NCBI GenBank assembly: GCA_038258425.1
Contig: JBBSPV010000015.1
Location: 9,988-73,987 of the forward strand
Length of the DNA: 64,000 bases
Reading direction: 5' to 3'
Origin: DATLGB01 sp038258425
GTDB taxonomy: Bacteria; Actinomycetota; Thermoleophilia; Solirubrobacterales; Solirubrobacteraceae
Position numbers and translations under genes: made by a program. This document shows, one piece after another, positions 35,061 through 43,432 of this stretch; the first letter of the stretch is position 1; the number at the start of each line of letters is the position of its first letter. Below the pieces are notes generated by a model that saw only the letters and a list, made by a program, of their open reading frames with translations, was not told where the DNA came from and made no database searches.

Positions 35061-35668
35061 GCCACGAGCACGTCGGCCCCGGCCGCCTCGAGCTCCGCGC
35101 GGTCGCCGATGCCCCACAGCACCCCGACCGCGAGCAGCCCGTGGGCGCGGGCGCCCTCGACGTCGTGGCGGCGGTCGCCGACCATCGCCAGCGGCCGCGC
35201 GCCGGGCCCGAGCCCCGCGATCGCCTCGGCGATGGTCTCCGCCTTGCCGGCCGTGCCGGTCAGCGCCGGCCCGGCGACGACCTCGATCCGATCGCGCAGG
35301 CCGATCGCCTCGAGCGTCGGCCCGGCGAGGGGCAGCGGCTTGGAGGTCGCCACGGCCAGCCGCACGTGCGGCGCGAGGGCGTCCAGGGCCTCCGCGACCC
35401 CCGGGAAGGCGGGCGTCTGACGCAGCGCGACGGCGTAGTCGGCGCGGTAGTCGGCGACGCACGCCTCGACCTCGGGAGCCTCGGCCGGCAGGCCCATGAG
35501 CGTGCCGAAGGCGAGCCGGGTCGGTGGCCCGATCATCGCCTCGAGCTCCGCCGCGGGTCGCGGGCCGTGGCCGTGCGCGGCCAGCGCCCGGATCATGCAC
35601 GCGACGATCGTCGCCCGCGAATCGGCCAGACAGCCGTCCAAGTCGAAGAGGACGGCCGGCCGGCGCGT
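34976..35668 (-). CDS. HAD-family phosphatase (Gph-like), apparent ACG start
   Basis: About 230 residues with motif I FDLDGCLADS, motif II ATSKP, and motif IV MVGDRRHDVEGA, as in phosphoglycolate phosphatase-like HAD proteins. No ATG, GTG or TTG lies between 35668 and 35833 in this frame. If the ACG at 35668 is used, the protein begins directly before RRPAVLFDLDG, where other members have Met. The only standard start, a GTG at 35833, would need a 165-bp out-of-frame overlap with the PRC-like gene. Either a non-standard start, a mutation or a sequence error is present. Confidence 0.72.
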   Translation of the reverse strand, partial: TRRPAVLFDLDGCLADSRATIVACMIRALAAHGHGPRPAAELEAMIGPPTRLAFGTLMGLPAEAPEVEACVADYRADYAVALRQTPAFPGVAEALDALAPHVRLAVATSKPLPLAGPTLEAIGLRDRIEVVAGPALTGTAGKAETIAEAIAGLGPGARPLAMVGDRRHDVEGARAHGLLAVGVLWGIGDRAELEAAGADVLVAQPAELVPVLLEAASRASRVTSSWMTGP

Positions 35669-35675
35669 GTCGGGC

Positions 35676-36011
35676 CTAGGGATGGGACTGGTCGCGCAGA
35701 TCGGCGTCCGAGATGCCGTAGTGCGCGTAGACCGCCTCGAACTCGTCCTCCGTGAGCTGCTCGCCGGCGGGCGAGGGGGCGCTCTCGACGGCGTCGGCGG
35801 CGTAGGGGACGGTGACCGCGCCCTCCTCCTCATCCACGTCGGCGTCGGCCAGGGGGACGAGGACCGGGCCGGCTTCGGCGCTGACGAGCAGCAGGGCGGG
35901 GCGATCCTCGCCCGCGAAGCTGTAGACCTCCTCGACCTCGCCCACCTCCGTGTCGGTGGCGATCAGCGTCGCCCCCCTCAGCGCGGCCAGCGCGTCCTCG
36001 TGCGAGCTCAT
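35676..36011 (-). CDS. Small acidic PRC-barrel-like protein
   Basis: 111 residues, rich in Asp/Glu. The first 60 residues read as short beta strands (TLIATDTEVGEVEEVYSF, ALLLVSAEAG), which suggests a PRC-barrel-like domain; the C-terminus is helical. The ATG at 36011 has a gaggac ribosome site. Function unknown; the assignment rests on strand pattern rather than clear motifs. Confidence 0.5.
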   Translation of the reverse strand: MSSHEDALAALRGATLIATDTEVGEVEEVYSFAGEDRPALLLVSAEAGPVLVPLADADVDEEEGAVTVPYAADAVESAPSPAGEQLTEDEFEAVYAHYGISDADLRDQSHP

Positions 36012-36073
36012 CGGGTCCTCTCGGGTCTCGGGGTCGGCGTCACCTCCGGGCCCGTACCCGCCGTCCCCGGCGC

Positions 36074-36676
36074 CTAGGCGATGAGCCCGAGCCTCTGGGC
36101 GCGCTGGACCGCCTCGGCCCGGTTGCGCACCTCGAGCTTGCGGTACAGGGCGCTGGTGTGCTCCTTGACCGTATGCGGCGAGAGGAACAGCCGCCCCGCG
36201 ATCTCGCGGTTCGTCGCGCCCTGGGCGACGAGGTCGAGCACCTCCTGCTCGCGCTCGGAGAGCAGCGTGGCCGCCGTCTCGCCCTGGGGCTCGAAGACCG
36301 TCATGCCCAGGCCGACCATGCGCACGGCGCGCGCCACGTCGCCGGCCGCCCAGTCCTTGGAGACGAAGCCGGAGGCGCCCGCGGCCCGCGCGGCCCGGGC
36401 CGAGATGCGCCCGGCGCCCGAGATGAGCAGCACGCGCGTGCCGGGCGAGGCGGCCCTCAGCCGCTCGCACAGGTCGGCGCCCGACTCCGCGCCGAGGAAG
36501 AGATCCACGAGCGCGACCTGCGGGGCCTGGCTGCGGGCCAGCGCCATCGCCTCCTCCCCCGTGCGCGCCGAGAGGAACCGCTCGACCCACGGCTGCTCAC
36601 CGAGCATGAGCCGGAAGCCCCAGTGCACGACGTCGTGATCGTCGACGACCATCACGCGCAGGCGGCGCTCGCTCAC
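36074..36676 (-). CDS. NarL/LuxR-family response regulator
   Basis: 200 residues. Receiver domain with acidic pair Asp12-Asp13, phospho-acceptor Asp58 in VALVDLF and Lys in FVSKD; a LuxR helix-turn-helix (LSEREQEVLDLVAQG to VKEHTSALYRKL) fills residues 138-190. GTG 36676 overlaps the stop of the partner kinase gene, so they are translated together. Target genes are not evident from the sequence. Confidence 0.92.
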   Translation of the reverse strand: MSERRLRVMVVDDHDVVHWGFRLMLGEQPWVERFLSARTGEEAMALARSQAPQVALVDLFLGAESGADLCERLRAASPGTRVLLISGAGRISARAARAAGASGFVSKDWAAGDVARAVRMVGLGMTVFEPQGETAATLLSEREQEVLDLVAQGATNREIAGRLFLSPHTVKEHTSALYRKLEVRNRAEAVQRAQRLGLIA

Positions 36677-37785
36677 GAGCGCTCCAGCGGCACCGTGAGC
36701 CGGACCCGCCAGCGGTCGCCCGCCGCGGGGCCGAACTCGACGATCCCGCCGTGCTCGAGCGCCTCGAAGGCCGCGAGCCGCAGGCCCATGCCGGCCTTGC
36801 GGGCGTCGCGCGAGGCGACCCCGTCGTTGCCGACCTCGAGCACGAAGGCGCCGTCGGCCTCCCGCGCGCGCACCTCGACGCGCGTCGGCTCGGCGTGCTT
36901 GGCGGCGTTGCGCACGGCCTCGCGCAGGACGGACTGCGTCACGGGCTCGAGCCCCGCGGGGACGACGAGGCGCTCGCCCTCGGCCAGGCCGACGTCGAGG
37001 CCGTAGGCCCGGGCCAGCCGGCGCACCTCCTCCTGGAGGGTCCGGGTGGTGGGTGGGCTCGAGCGCGCCAGCGGCCGCTGCAGCGCGGCGCGCAGCTCGT
37101 TGAGCGCGTGGGAGACCTCATCGGCGCAGCGCTCGCGGTCGGCCTGGCCCAGCCCGCCGTGGCCCGCGAGGGCGAGCGAGACCCCGAAGAGCCGCTGCAC
37201 GACGGCCTCGTGGAGGTCGCGGGCGAGGTCGATGCGGTCCGAGAGCTGGCGGGAGCGCTCGTGCTCGCGGGCGGCGTAGCGCGCGCCCGCGGCGAGGGCG
37301 GAGACCTTGCCCAGCGACCACAGGGAGTAGCGCTCGGCCTCCGTGAGCGGCCCGATCGCCATGTCCCGGTCGGCCATGATCACCCCGCGCGGGCGGCCGC
37401 CGGCGGCCACCGGGATGCAGACCATGAGGCCGTCCATGAGGAGGTGGTGGAACTCCTCGGGCAGCTCGCGCTCGACGTCGGCGGTCATCTCCGCGACCGT
37501 GTCCTCGGCCAGCGCGCGCCGGGCCACGGCGACCTGGGCGGTGGTGGGGGAAGCGCCGTCGAAGAGCTCCAGCGCGATCCCGTGCGCGCCCATCGCGCGC
37601 ACCTCGCGGTGGTCCTCGTCGTAGGCGAAGAACACGGCGCGCCGCATGGCGCCGATCCGGCAGGTGGTCTCGGCCATGCGCGAGTAGAAGCGCTCCTCCC
37701 CCGCGTCGGCCTCCGACAGCACCTGCGCGATGAGGTCCAGCGCGCCGAGGGGCATCGCCACGGGGCTGTCGGGACGGGGCGCCAC
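36673..37785 (-). CDS. GAF-domain sensor histidine kinase (HisKA_3 type)
   Basis: 370-residue cytoplasmic kinase without transmembrane segments. A GAF-like sensor domain covers about 30-165; the dimerisation/phospho-acceptor helix has His192 in ARDLHEAVVQ; the ATP-binding domain has LREAVRNAAKHA. Together these are the NarL-type pair with the downstream response regulator. No membrane anchor implies an intracellular signal (redox, ligand or gas), which is inference. GTG 37785; an ATG at 37755 would also be plausible. Confidence 0.9.
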   Translation of the reverse strand: MAPRPDSPVAMPLGALDLIAQVLSEADAGEERFYSRMAETTCRIGAMRRAVFFAYDEDHREVRAMGAHGIALELFDGASPTTAQVAVARRALAEDTVAEMTADVERELPEEFHHLLMDGLMVCIPVAAGGRPRGVIMADRDMAIGPLTEAERYSLWSLGKVSALAAGARYAAREHERSRQLSDRIDLARDLHEAVVQRLFGVSLALAGHGGLGQADRERCADEVSHALNELRAALQRPLARSSPPTTRTLQEEVRRLARAYGLDVGLAEGERLVVPAGLEPVTQSVLREAVRNAAKHAEPTRVEVRAREADGAFVLEVGNDGVASRDARKAGMGLRLAAFEALEHGGIVEFGPAAGDRWRVRLTVPLERS

Positions 37786-38100
37786 GCGCCCAGCATGCCA
37801 TCTGCAGGCAGGCGGCGGACGTTAACCGCGAGCGCCCCGTCGAGGACGAGGCGCTCAAGCGTTCGACGCGGGACCGGGCCGCTCGAGGTCCCTCACCGTC
37901 AGCGCAGAGCGCCGGGCGGCTCGGGCGGCGGACCTCTCACCTCGTGGCCTCGCTCTTGACGGCTCGGCCCCGCGTCGTGGACAACCGTACGCTCGGCCAG
38001 CCGGCCTACGCAAGGGGACCGCGCGGCTCCGTGCCGCACTTTGCGACGTTCGGCACGACTTGAGCCGTCGTTGACTGCTGCCTGCGACACTGTTCGGACC
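37786..38100. other. Intergenic region with no recognised gene
   Basis: 315 bp between the divergent kinase and M50 protease genes. No coding frame with recognisable similarity and no RNA gene were seen. Two TTGAC-like hexamers on the plus strand (near 37967 and 38072) could belong to promoters but lack convincing -10 partners. Confidence 0.5.
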
Positions 38101-38973
38101 ATGGGATCCTCGCCGCAGTGGCTTCCGCCCCAGTCCCTGTCGCCCGCGCCCTCCTCCGAGCCGGCTGCGCCGCAGGGCCTGCCCGGCGGCGACGAGCAGC
38201 CGCCGTTCATCAAGCGGGTCGGTGGGGCCATCGTCGCCCTCGGCGTCCTGCTGCTGAAGTTCGGCAAGTTCGCGCTGATCGGGCTCAAGGGAGCGAAGTT
38301 CCTCACCACGTCGGCGACGATGCTCGTCTCCGTCGCCGCCTACGCGCTGATCTGGGGCTGGCCGTTCGCGGCGGGCTTCGTCGGTCTGCTCTTCCTGCAC
38401 GAGATGGGTCACTACATCCAGCTGCGCCGCGAGGGCGTGCGGCCGAGCGGCATGCTCTTCATCCCGTTCCTCGGCGCGGTCGTCGGGGCCCGGTCCATGG
38501 GCGGCAGCGCCCTCGCCGAGGCGCGCGTCGGCCTCGCCGGACCCGTCCTCGGCTCGCTCGCCGCCGCCGGCGTCGCCGTCGCCGGCTTCGCGCTGGACTC
38601 CGATTTCCTCAAGGCGCTCGCCTTCGTCGGCTTCTTCCTCAACCTCTTCAACCTCGTGCCCGTGGTTCCCCTCGACGGCGGCCGCGCGATGGCGGCGATG
38701 GCGCCGTGGATGTGGTTCGTCGGGCTCGGGGCGATGGTGCTGCTGCTGCTGCTGCGGCCCAACCCGATCCTCATCCTGCTCGTGCTCGTCGGCGTCATGG
38801 AGACCTTCCGCCGCTGGAAGGCGCGCCGCAGCGGCGAGGAGGGCAACGCGAGCTACTACGACGTGCGCCCGGTGCACCGGCTCGCCGTCGGGGCGGTCTA
38901 CGTGGGGCTGATCGTCGCGCTGGCGATCGGGATGGACCTCACGCACGTCGTGCGCGACTTCTCGAACACGTAG
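38101..38973 (+). CDS. M50 site-2-protease-like membrane metallopeptidase
   Basis: 290 residues. A Pro/Ser/Gln-rich N-terminus (about 1-35) precedes six or so membrane segments. HEMGH (100-104) holds two zinc ligands and the catalytic Glu; NLVPVVPLDGGR supplies the third ligand Asp192. There is no PDZ domain. The family cleaves within membranes, often releasing anti-sigma factors; no target is adjacent. ATG 38101 is chosen over the longer upstream frame. Confidence 0.88.
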   Translation: MGSSPQWLPPQSLSPAPSSEPAAPQGLPGGDEQPPFIKRVGGAIVALGVLLLKFGKFALIGLKGAKFLTTSATMLVSVAAYALIWGWPFAAGFVGLLFLHEMGHYIQLRREGVRPSGMLFIPFLGAVVGARSMGGSALAEARVGLAGPVLGSLAAAGVAVAGFALDSDFLKALAFVGFFLNLFNLVPVVPLDGGRAMAAMAPWMWFVGLGAMVLLLLLRPNPILILLVLVGVMETFRRWKARRSGEEGNASYYDVRPVHRLAVGAVYVGLIVALAIGMDLTHVVRDFSNT

Positions 38974-39095
38974 CTCGTCACCGCCGCCCGCGGGGAATGC
39001 CCGCGTGATCGAGCGCGGCTGGCCCCTGATCAGCGATTCGCCATACCTGGCCAGCGGCTCGTACATCGCACTGCCGTGCGCCCATGAGCTCACCC

Positions 39096-39779
39096 TCACG
39101 AGTCGGGCGCGAGGCCTCGCACGACGCCGAGGGTGAAGCCGTCATAGCCCTTGGCGCCCACGGTCTGCAGCGTCGTGGCGTCCAGGCGCGGGTCGTCGGC
39201 GAGCTGCTCGTGCAGGCGCCGGCCGCCGCGCACGCCGGGCTCCTGCGTCCCGGCATCGACGAGGCGCCCGTCGCGCACGACGTTGTCCGCGACGATCACC
39301 GCGCCCGGCCGGGAGAGCTCGATCGCCCGGCTCACGTAGTCGGGCGTGCGGGCCTTGTCGGCGTCCACGAACGTGAGGTCGAACGTGTCGGTGCCCGAGG
39401 CCCGGAGCCGATCGAGCGTCTCCAGCGCCGGCCCGACGTGCAGGTCGACGCGCTCGGCGACCCCGGCGCGCTCGAGGTTGGCGCGGGCCACGGCGGCGTG
39501 GTGCGCGTCGACCTCGAGCGTCACGATGCGCCCGTCCGCCGGCAGCGCCCGAGCGAACCAGAGCGTGCTGTAGCCGCCGAGGGTGCCGATCTCGAGGATC
39601 CGCCGGGCCCGGAGGATGCGCGCGAGCAGGTGCAGGAACTTGCCCTGCGCGGGGCTGACGTCGATCGCCGGCAGCCCGGCCTCGGCGTTGGCCGCGAGCG
39701 CGGCCTCGAGCGCCGGGTCGGCGCCGACGAGGTGCTCGGCGACATACGCGTCGACCGCGGTCCAGAGGTCTCGGCTCAT
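39096..39779 (-). CDS. SAM-dependent O-methyltransferase
   Basis: 227-residue class I methyltransferase of the catechol/caffeoyl-CoA O-methyltransferase type. The SAM-binding motif LEIGTLGGYS (62-71) and acidic TLEVDAHH (106-113 region) are followed by FVDADKA, where a metal ligand sits. Its stop lies 4 bp into smpB's coding end region, and its start overlaps that gene's stop (ATGA). The methyl acceptor is unknown. Confidence 0.88.
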   Translation of the reverse strand: MSRDLWTAVDAYVAEHLVGADPALEAALAANAEAGLPAIDVSPAQGKFLHLLARILRARRILEIGTLGGYSTLWFARALPADGRIVTLEVDAHHAAVARANLERAGVAERVDLHVGPALETLDRLRASGTDTFDLTFVDADKARTPDYVSRAIELSRPGAVIVADNVVRDGRLVDAGTQEPGVRGGRRLHEQLADDPRLDATTLQTVGAKGYDGFTLGVVRGLAPDS

Positions 39780-40261
39780 CCGGCTGCCGACCGGCGCTCG
39801 GACATCGCGCGCTCGACGTCGCGGCGCATGTCGCGCTCCTTGATCGACTGGCGCTTGTCGCCGACGTCCTTGCCGCGCGCGAGGGCGATCTCGACCTTCG
39901 CCCGGCCGTCGGAGAAGTAGATCCGCGTCGGGACGAGGGTGAAGCCGCGCTCGCGGGCGTCCAGGCGCTCGAGCTGCTGCTTGTGGACGAGCAGCTTGCG
40001 CGGGCGCTCCGGCTCGTGGTTCTCGCGCGACGCCGGGGCGTAGGGCGGGATGTGGACGTTGTGGAGGTAGAGCTCGCCGCCGTCGATGGACGCGTAGCCG
40101 TCCTTGATCTGCGCCTTGCCGCCGCGCAGCGACTTGACCTCGGTGCCCGTCAGGACCATGCCGGCCTCCAGGCGGTCGAGCAGGTGGTAGCGGAACGCCG
40201 CCTGGCGGTTGGTCGCCACGTCGCCGGGTGCCGTCTTGCGCTTGCCGCCCTTCCTGGCCAT
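39776..40261 (-). CDS. smpB: SsrA-binding protein
   Basis: 161-residue SmpB, the partner of tmRNA. Typical blocks are present: NRQAAFRYHLLDRLEAGMVL, TGTEVKSLRGG, YLHNVHIPPY and a basic C-terminal tail ending KRQSIKERDMRRDVERAM. ATG 40261 gives MARKGG; another ATG at 40273 would add four residues. It overlaps the O-methyltransferase gene and shares its strand with ssrA at 23795-24161. Confidence 0.94.
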   Translation of the reverse strand: MARKGGKRKTAPGDVATNRQAAFRYHLLDRLEAGMVLTGTEVKSLRGGKAQIKDGYASIDGGELYLHNVHIPPYAPASRENHEPERPRKLLVHKQQLERLDARERGFTLVPTRIYFSDGRAKVEIALARGKDVGDKRQSIKERDMRRDVERAMSERRSAAG

Positions 40262-40425
40262 CAGGCCGACCATGCTACGGGCGCCGCGGTTCGCGTCGGG
40301 CACCACGTCGCCCCACGGGCGGGGTGGTCCGGCCAGCGGTCCGCCCCGGTCCGCACGCCAGACCACCCGCTCCGGCGGCCGCGGTGGGGCGGCTCGCGGA
40401 CCGCGGCCCGCGATCAGCCGGGCCA

Positions 40426-42183
40426 TCAGCCAGGCGAGAGCTCCACGGGACTGAGGTCCACCCGCCCGCGGGGGACGTCGACCCGCGTGACCTGGACGGT
40501 CACCGGGTCGCCGAGCCGGATCCCGCGTGCGGAGGACGTCCCGACGAGTGCGGTCTCGAGCTCGTTGAGCTCCCACCAGTCGCCGCGCAGCCGCCGCACC
40601 GGCAGCAGCCCGTCCATCCCCTCCCCGAAGGCGACGAAGGCGCCCGCACCGATGACCGAGACGACCTCGCCGGGCCACTCGTGCTGCCAGCCCTCCCGGA
40701 AGAGCTCCTGCTCGAGGAGGAACGCCCGGGCGACGTCGTCGGCGCGGCGCTCGAGGCTCATCGCGTCGCGCTCGCGCGCGGAGCACCACGAGCCGAGCTC
40801 GTCCAGGCCGCCGCGCTCCGGCGCCGCCTCCCCTGCCCCGATCGCGGCGAGCAGCGCTCGGTGCACGACCAGGTCGGGGTAGCGGCGGATGGGCGACGTG
40901 AAGTGGCAGTAGCGCGCCGAGCGCAGCCCGGCGTGGCCGAGGTTCTGCGGCGTGTAGTACGCCTGCTTGAGCGAGCGCAGCACGAGCGTCGTGAGGCCCC
41001 GGCGCCCGCGACCGGGCGCGGCCACGTGGCGGCCCACCGCCCGCGAGAGCTCCCCCACCGCCTCGGCCGCCTGCGACGGGGAGAGCGACTCGGGCAGCGG
41101 CGGCGTCGGCACGTCGAGTGACGCGAGCTGCTCGGCCAGCCGCTCGACGCGCGGGCCGTCCGGCCGCTCGTGCACCCGGTACAGCGTCGGCAGTCCCCGG
41201 TCCTCGAGCAGGCCCGCGACCGCCTCGTTGGCGGCGATCATCAGGTGCTCGATGAGCTCGTGGGCCTCCGTGGCGGCCTCCGTCCGGAGGCCGGCGACGT
41301 GGCCCTCGCCGTCAAAGGCGAACTGCGGCTCGGAGGAGACGACCTCCAGCGCGCCGCGCGAGGCCCGCAGCTCATCCAGCGCGCGGGCCACGGCACGGGC
41401 GGCCTCCAGCGGTAGCGCCCACGGGTCCTCGGCGCGCTCGACGCCCGCGAAGATCCGGTCCACCCGCGGGTAGTCCAGGCGCGCATCCGAGCGGATCACG
41501 CTCCGGTGGAAGGCCCGGCGGCGCACGCGGGCGCCCTCGAAGTCGAGCTCGACGGTCACCGCCAGGCGGTCCTCGCCGGGGCGCAGGGAGCAGGCGTCGG
41601 CCGACAGGGCCTCCGGCAGCATCGGCTCGACCGTGCCGGGGACGTAGACGCTCGTCGCACGCCGGTGGGCCTCGCGGTCGACGGGCGAACCGGGCGGGAC
41701 GTGGGCCGCGACGTCGGCGATGTGGACCCACACCCGGATGCCACCGTCCTGAAGCCGCTCTGCCGAGATCGCGTCGTCGAAGTCGCGGGCGGTCGGCGGG
41801 TCGACGGTGAACGTCGCCAGGTCGCGCAGGTCGAGTCGCGCGCCGGCCCGCTCGGCGGGCGGGACCCGTGCCGCCTCGCGCGCCGCCCGGTCGACGGCCG
41901 GGTCGAAGCGCCGGCGCAGGCCACGGTCGACGAGCAGCCCCTCGAGGACGTCGCGCGCGACGTCCGGGCGCCCGAGGCGCCGCACGATCCGCCCGTGCCC
42001 GGCCCGCGGCCCGCTCGGCGCCACCACGACCAGGTCGCCGATCCGTGCGGAGCGGTCGCGATCGACGTTGATGCGGCGCCCGCGGTCGAAGAACGGCTGG
42101 CCGGTGAGGAAGCGCCCCTTCTTCTCTAGGACGCAGACGACGGGGTCCGCGACCACACGGCTCCCGGGGCGGCGGTCGGCCAC
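40426..42183 (-). CDS. RNase R/RNB-type 3'-5' exoribonuclease
   Basis: 585 residues. The RNB catalytic centre shows as PPTARDFDDAIS with its cluster of Asp residues, and HFTSPIRRYPDLVVHR near the end of the domain. A short N-terminal OB-like domain (GRIVRRLG) and a C-terminal S1-like stretch flank it. The protein is shorter than E. coli RNase R (about 810), lacking the extended N-terminus and basic tail. GTG 42183 directly follows the ctpA stop. It degrades structured RNA; RNase R also acts with tmRNA, so its nearness to smpB is notable. Confidence 0.88.
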   Translation of the reverse strand: MADRRPGSRVVADPVVCVLEKKGRFLTGQPFFDRGRRINVDRDRSARIGDLVVVAPSGPRAGHGRIVRRLGRPDVARDVLEGLLVDRGLRRRFDPAVDRAAREAARVPPAERAGARLDLRDLATFTVDPPTARDFDDAISAERLQDGGIRVWVHIADVAAHVPPGSPVDREAHRRATSVYVPGTVEPMLPEALSADACSLRPGEDRLAVTVELDFEGARVRRRAFHRSVIRSDARLDYPRVDRIFAGVERAEDPWALPLEAARAVARALDELRASRGALEVVSSEPQFAFDGEGHVAGLRTEAATEAHELIEHLMIAANEAVAGLLEDRGLPTLYRVHERPDGPRVERLAEQLASLDVPTPPLPESLSPSQAAEAVGELSRAVGRHVAAPGRGRRGLTTLVLRSLKQAYYTPQNLGHAGLRSARYCHFTSPIRRYPDLVVHRALLAAIGAGEAAPERGGLDELGSWCSARERDAMSLERRADDVARAFLLEQELFREGWQHEWPGEVVSVIGAGAFVAFGEGMDGLLPVRRLRGDWWELNELETALVGTSSARGIRLGDPVTVQVTRVDVPRGRVDLSPVELSPG

Positions 42184-42184
42184 C

Positions 42185-43363
42185 CTAGCCCGAGCCGAGC
42201 ACGCGCAGCGCCCGCTCGAGGCCCTCGTCGCGCGCGGTCTTGGGATCGTCGGCGGCGCGGACGTCGGGCGTGATCCCGCCCGGCTCGCCGTCCCGCGGCC
42301 CGAGGTTGCGGCCCTTGGGGGTGAAGTACTCGCCGACGGTGATGTCCAGGGCGCCGCCGTTGCTGAGTCCTTCGATCTCCTGGAAGACGCCCTTGCCGAA
42401 GGTCCGCGTGCCCACGACCGTGGCCCGCCTACGGTCCTGCAACGCCCCGGTGACGATCTCGGAGGCCGAGGCGGTGCCCCGGTCGACGAGCACGACGACG
42501 GGGACGTCGCCGGCGATGGCGTCGCCCGTGGCCTCGAAGTCGTGCCGCGGCCGGTTGCGGCCCTTCGTGTAGACGACGAGGCCGTCGGGCAGGAAGACCG
42601 AGGCCGTGCTGACCCCCTCGTCGAGCAGGCCCCCGCCGTTGCCGCGCAGGTCGAGCACGATCCCCTTCGCCCCGTCGGCGATGAGCTTGCGCGTGCGCTT
42701 GCCGACGGCGGCGCCGGCGTTCGTCGTGAACTGCGACATGGAGACGTAGCCGAGCCGCCGGCCGTCGCGCTGCACCAGGCGCGACTGGACGATGGGGACC
42801 TCGACGGCGGCGCGCTTGAGCGTCTGCTCGCGCCGCTTGCCACCCCGCACGACGGTCAGGCGCACGTCGGTGCCGCGCGGTCCCTTGATGCGCGCCGTCG
42901 CCGCCTCCGAGGGCACGCCGCTCAGCGAGCGCCCGTTGACGGCGACGATCCGGTCGCCGACCCGCAGGCCGGCGCGCGCGGCCGGGCCGCCCGCGAAGAC
43001 CGCGACGACGCGCAGGCCGGCCGGGATCTCGGCCACGTTGAGGCCGACGCCCTCGAAGCGGCCCGCCGTGGAGAGGTCGAACTGCGTCCGGGCGCGTGGG
43101 CTGAGGTAGTGCGAGAAGCGGTCGCCGAGCGACCCGACGACCGCCGTGAGCCCCTTGTCGAGCAGCCGGTCCTCGTCGACCGGCTTGTAGTAGTCGGCGT
43201 CGACCTTGTCCAGCGCCTCCTGGAAGACCTGGGCCTGGGAGTCGCCGACGAGCGTGTCGCGCACGAAGCCGGGCAACAGCCGCGGGTGACCGCCGGCCCA
43301 GATGCCGGCGAGCAGCGCCACGAGCACCAGCGCGAGCGACACGAGCACGGGGAGGCGGCGCAC
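42185..43363 (-). CDS. ctpA: Carboxyl-terminal processing protease with PDZ domain
   Basis: 392-residue S41 peptidase. N-terminal membrane anchor or signal (about 5-24), then a PDZ domain (GVGLNVAEIPAGLRVVAV and the following GPAARAGLRVGDRIV) and the catalytic core. Active-site Ser in DRGTASASEIV and Lys in GTRTFGKG are present. It cleaves periplasm-side proteins at their C-termini. GTG 43363 has a good ggagg just upstream. It reads away from gltD. Confidence 0.9.
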   Translation of the reverse strand: MRRLPVLVSLALVLVALLAGIWAGGHPRLLPGFVRDTLVGDSQAQVFQEALDKVDADYYKPVDEDRLLDKGLTAVVGSLGDRFSHYLSPRARTQFDLSTAGRFEGVGLNVAEIPAGLRVVAVFAGGPAARAGLRVGDRIVAVNGRSLSGVPSEAATARIKGPRGTDVRLTVVRGGKRREQTLKRAAVEVPIVQSRLVQRDGRRLGYVSMSQFTTNAGAAVGKRTRKLIADGAKGIVLDLRGNGGGLLDEGVSTASVFLPDGLVVYTKGRNRPRHDFEATGDAIAGDVPVVVLVDRGTASASEIVTGALQDRRRATVVGTRTFGKGVFQEIEGLSNGGALDITVGEYFTPKGRNLGPRDGEPGGITPDVRAADDPKTARDEGLERALRVLGSG

Positions 43364-43432
43364 CCCCTCCAGGCTAGGGCCGGTTCCCCGGCTGGGCTAC
43401 GCTGTCGAGCCGCCGAGGCGGCGGTGACGACC

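Noticed and set aside
41807..43432. Long upstream extension of gltD
   Set aside because: It is antisense to the RNase R-like and ctpA genes; GltD similarity begins only at the ATG at 43433.
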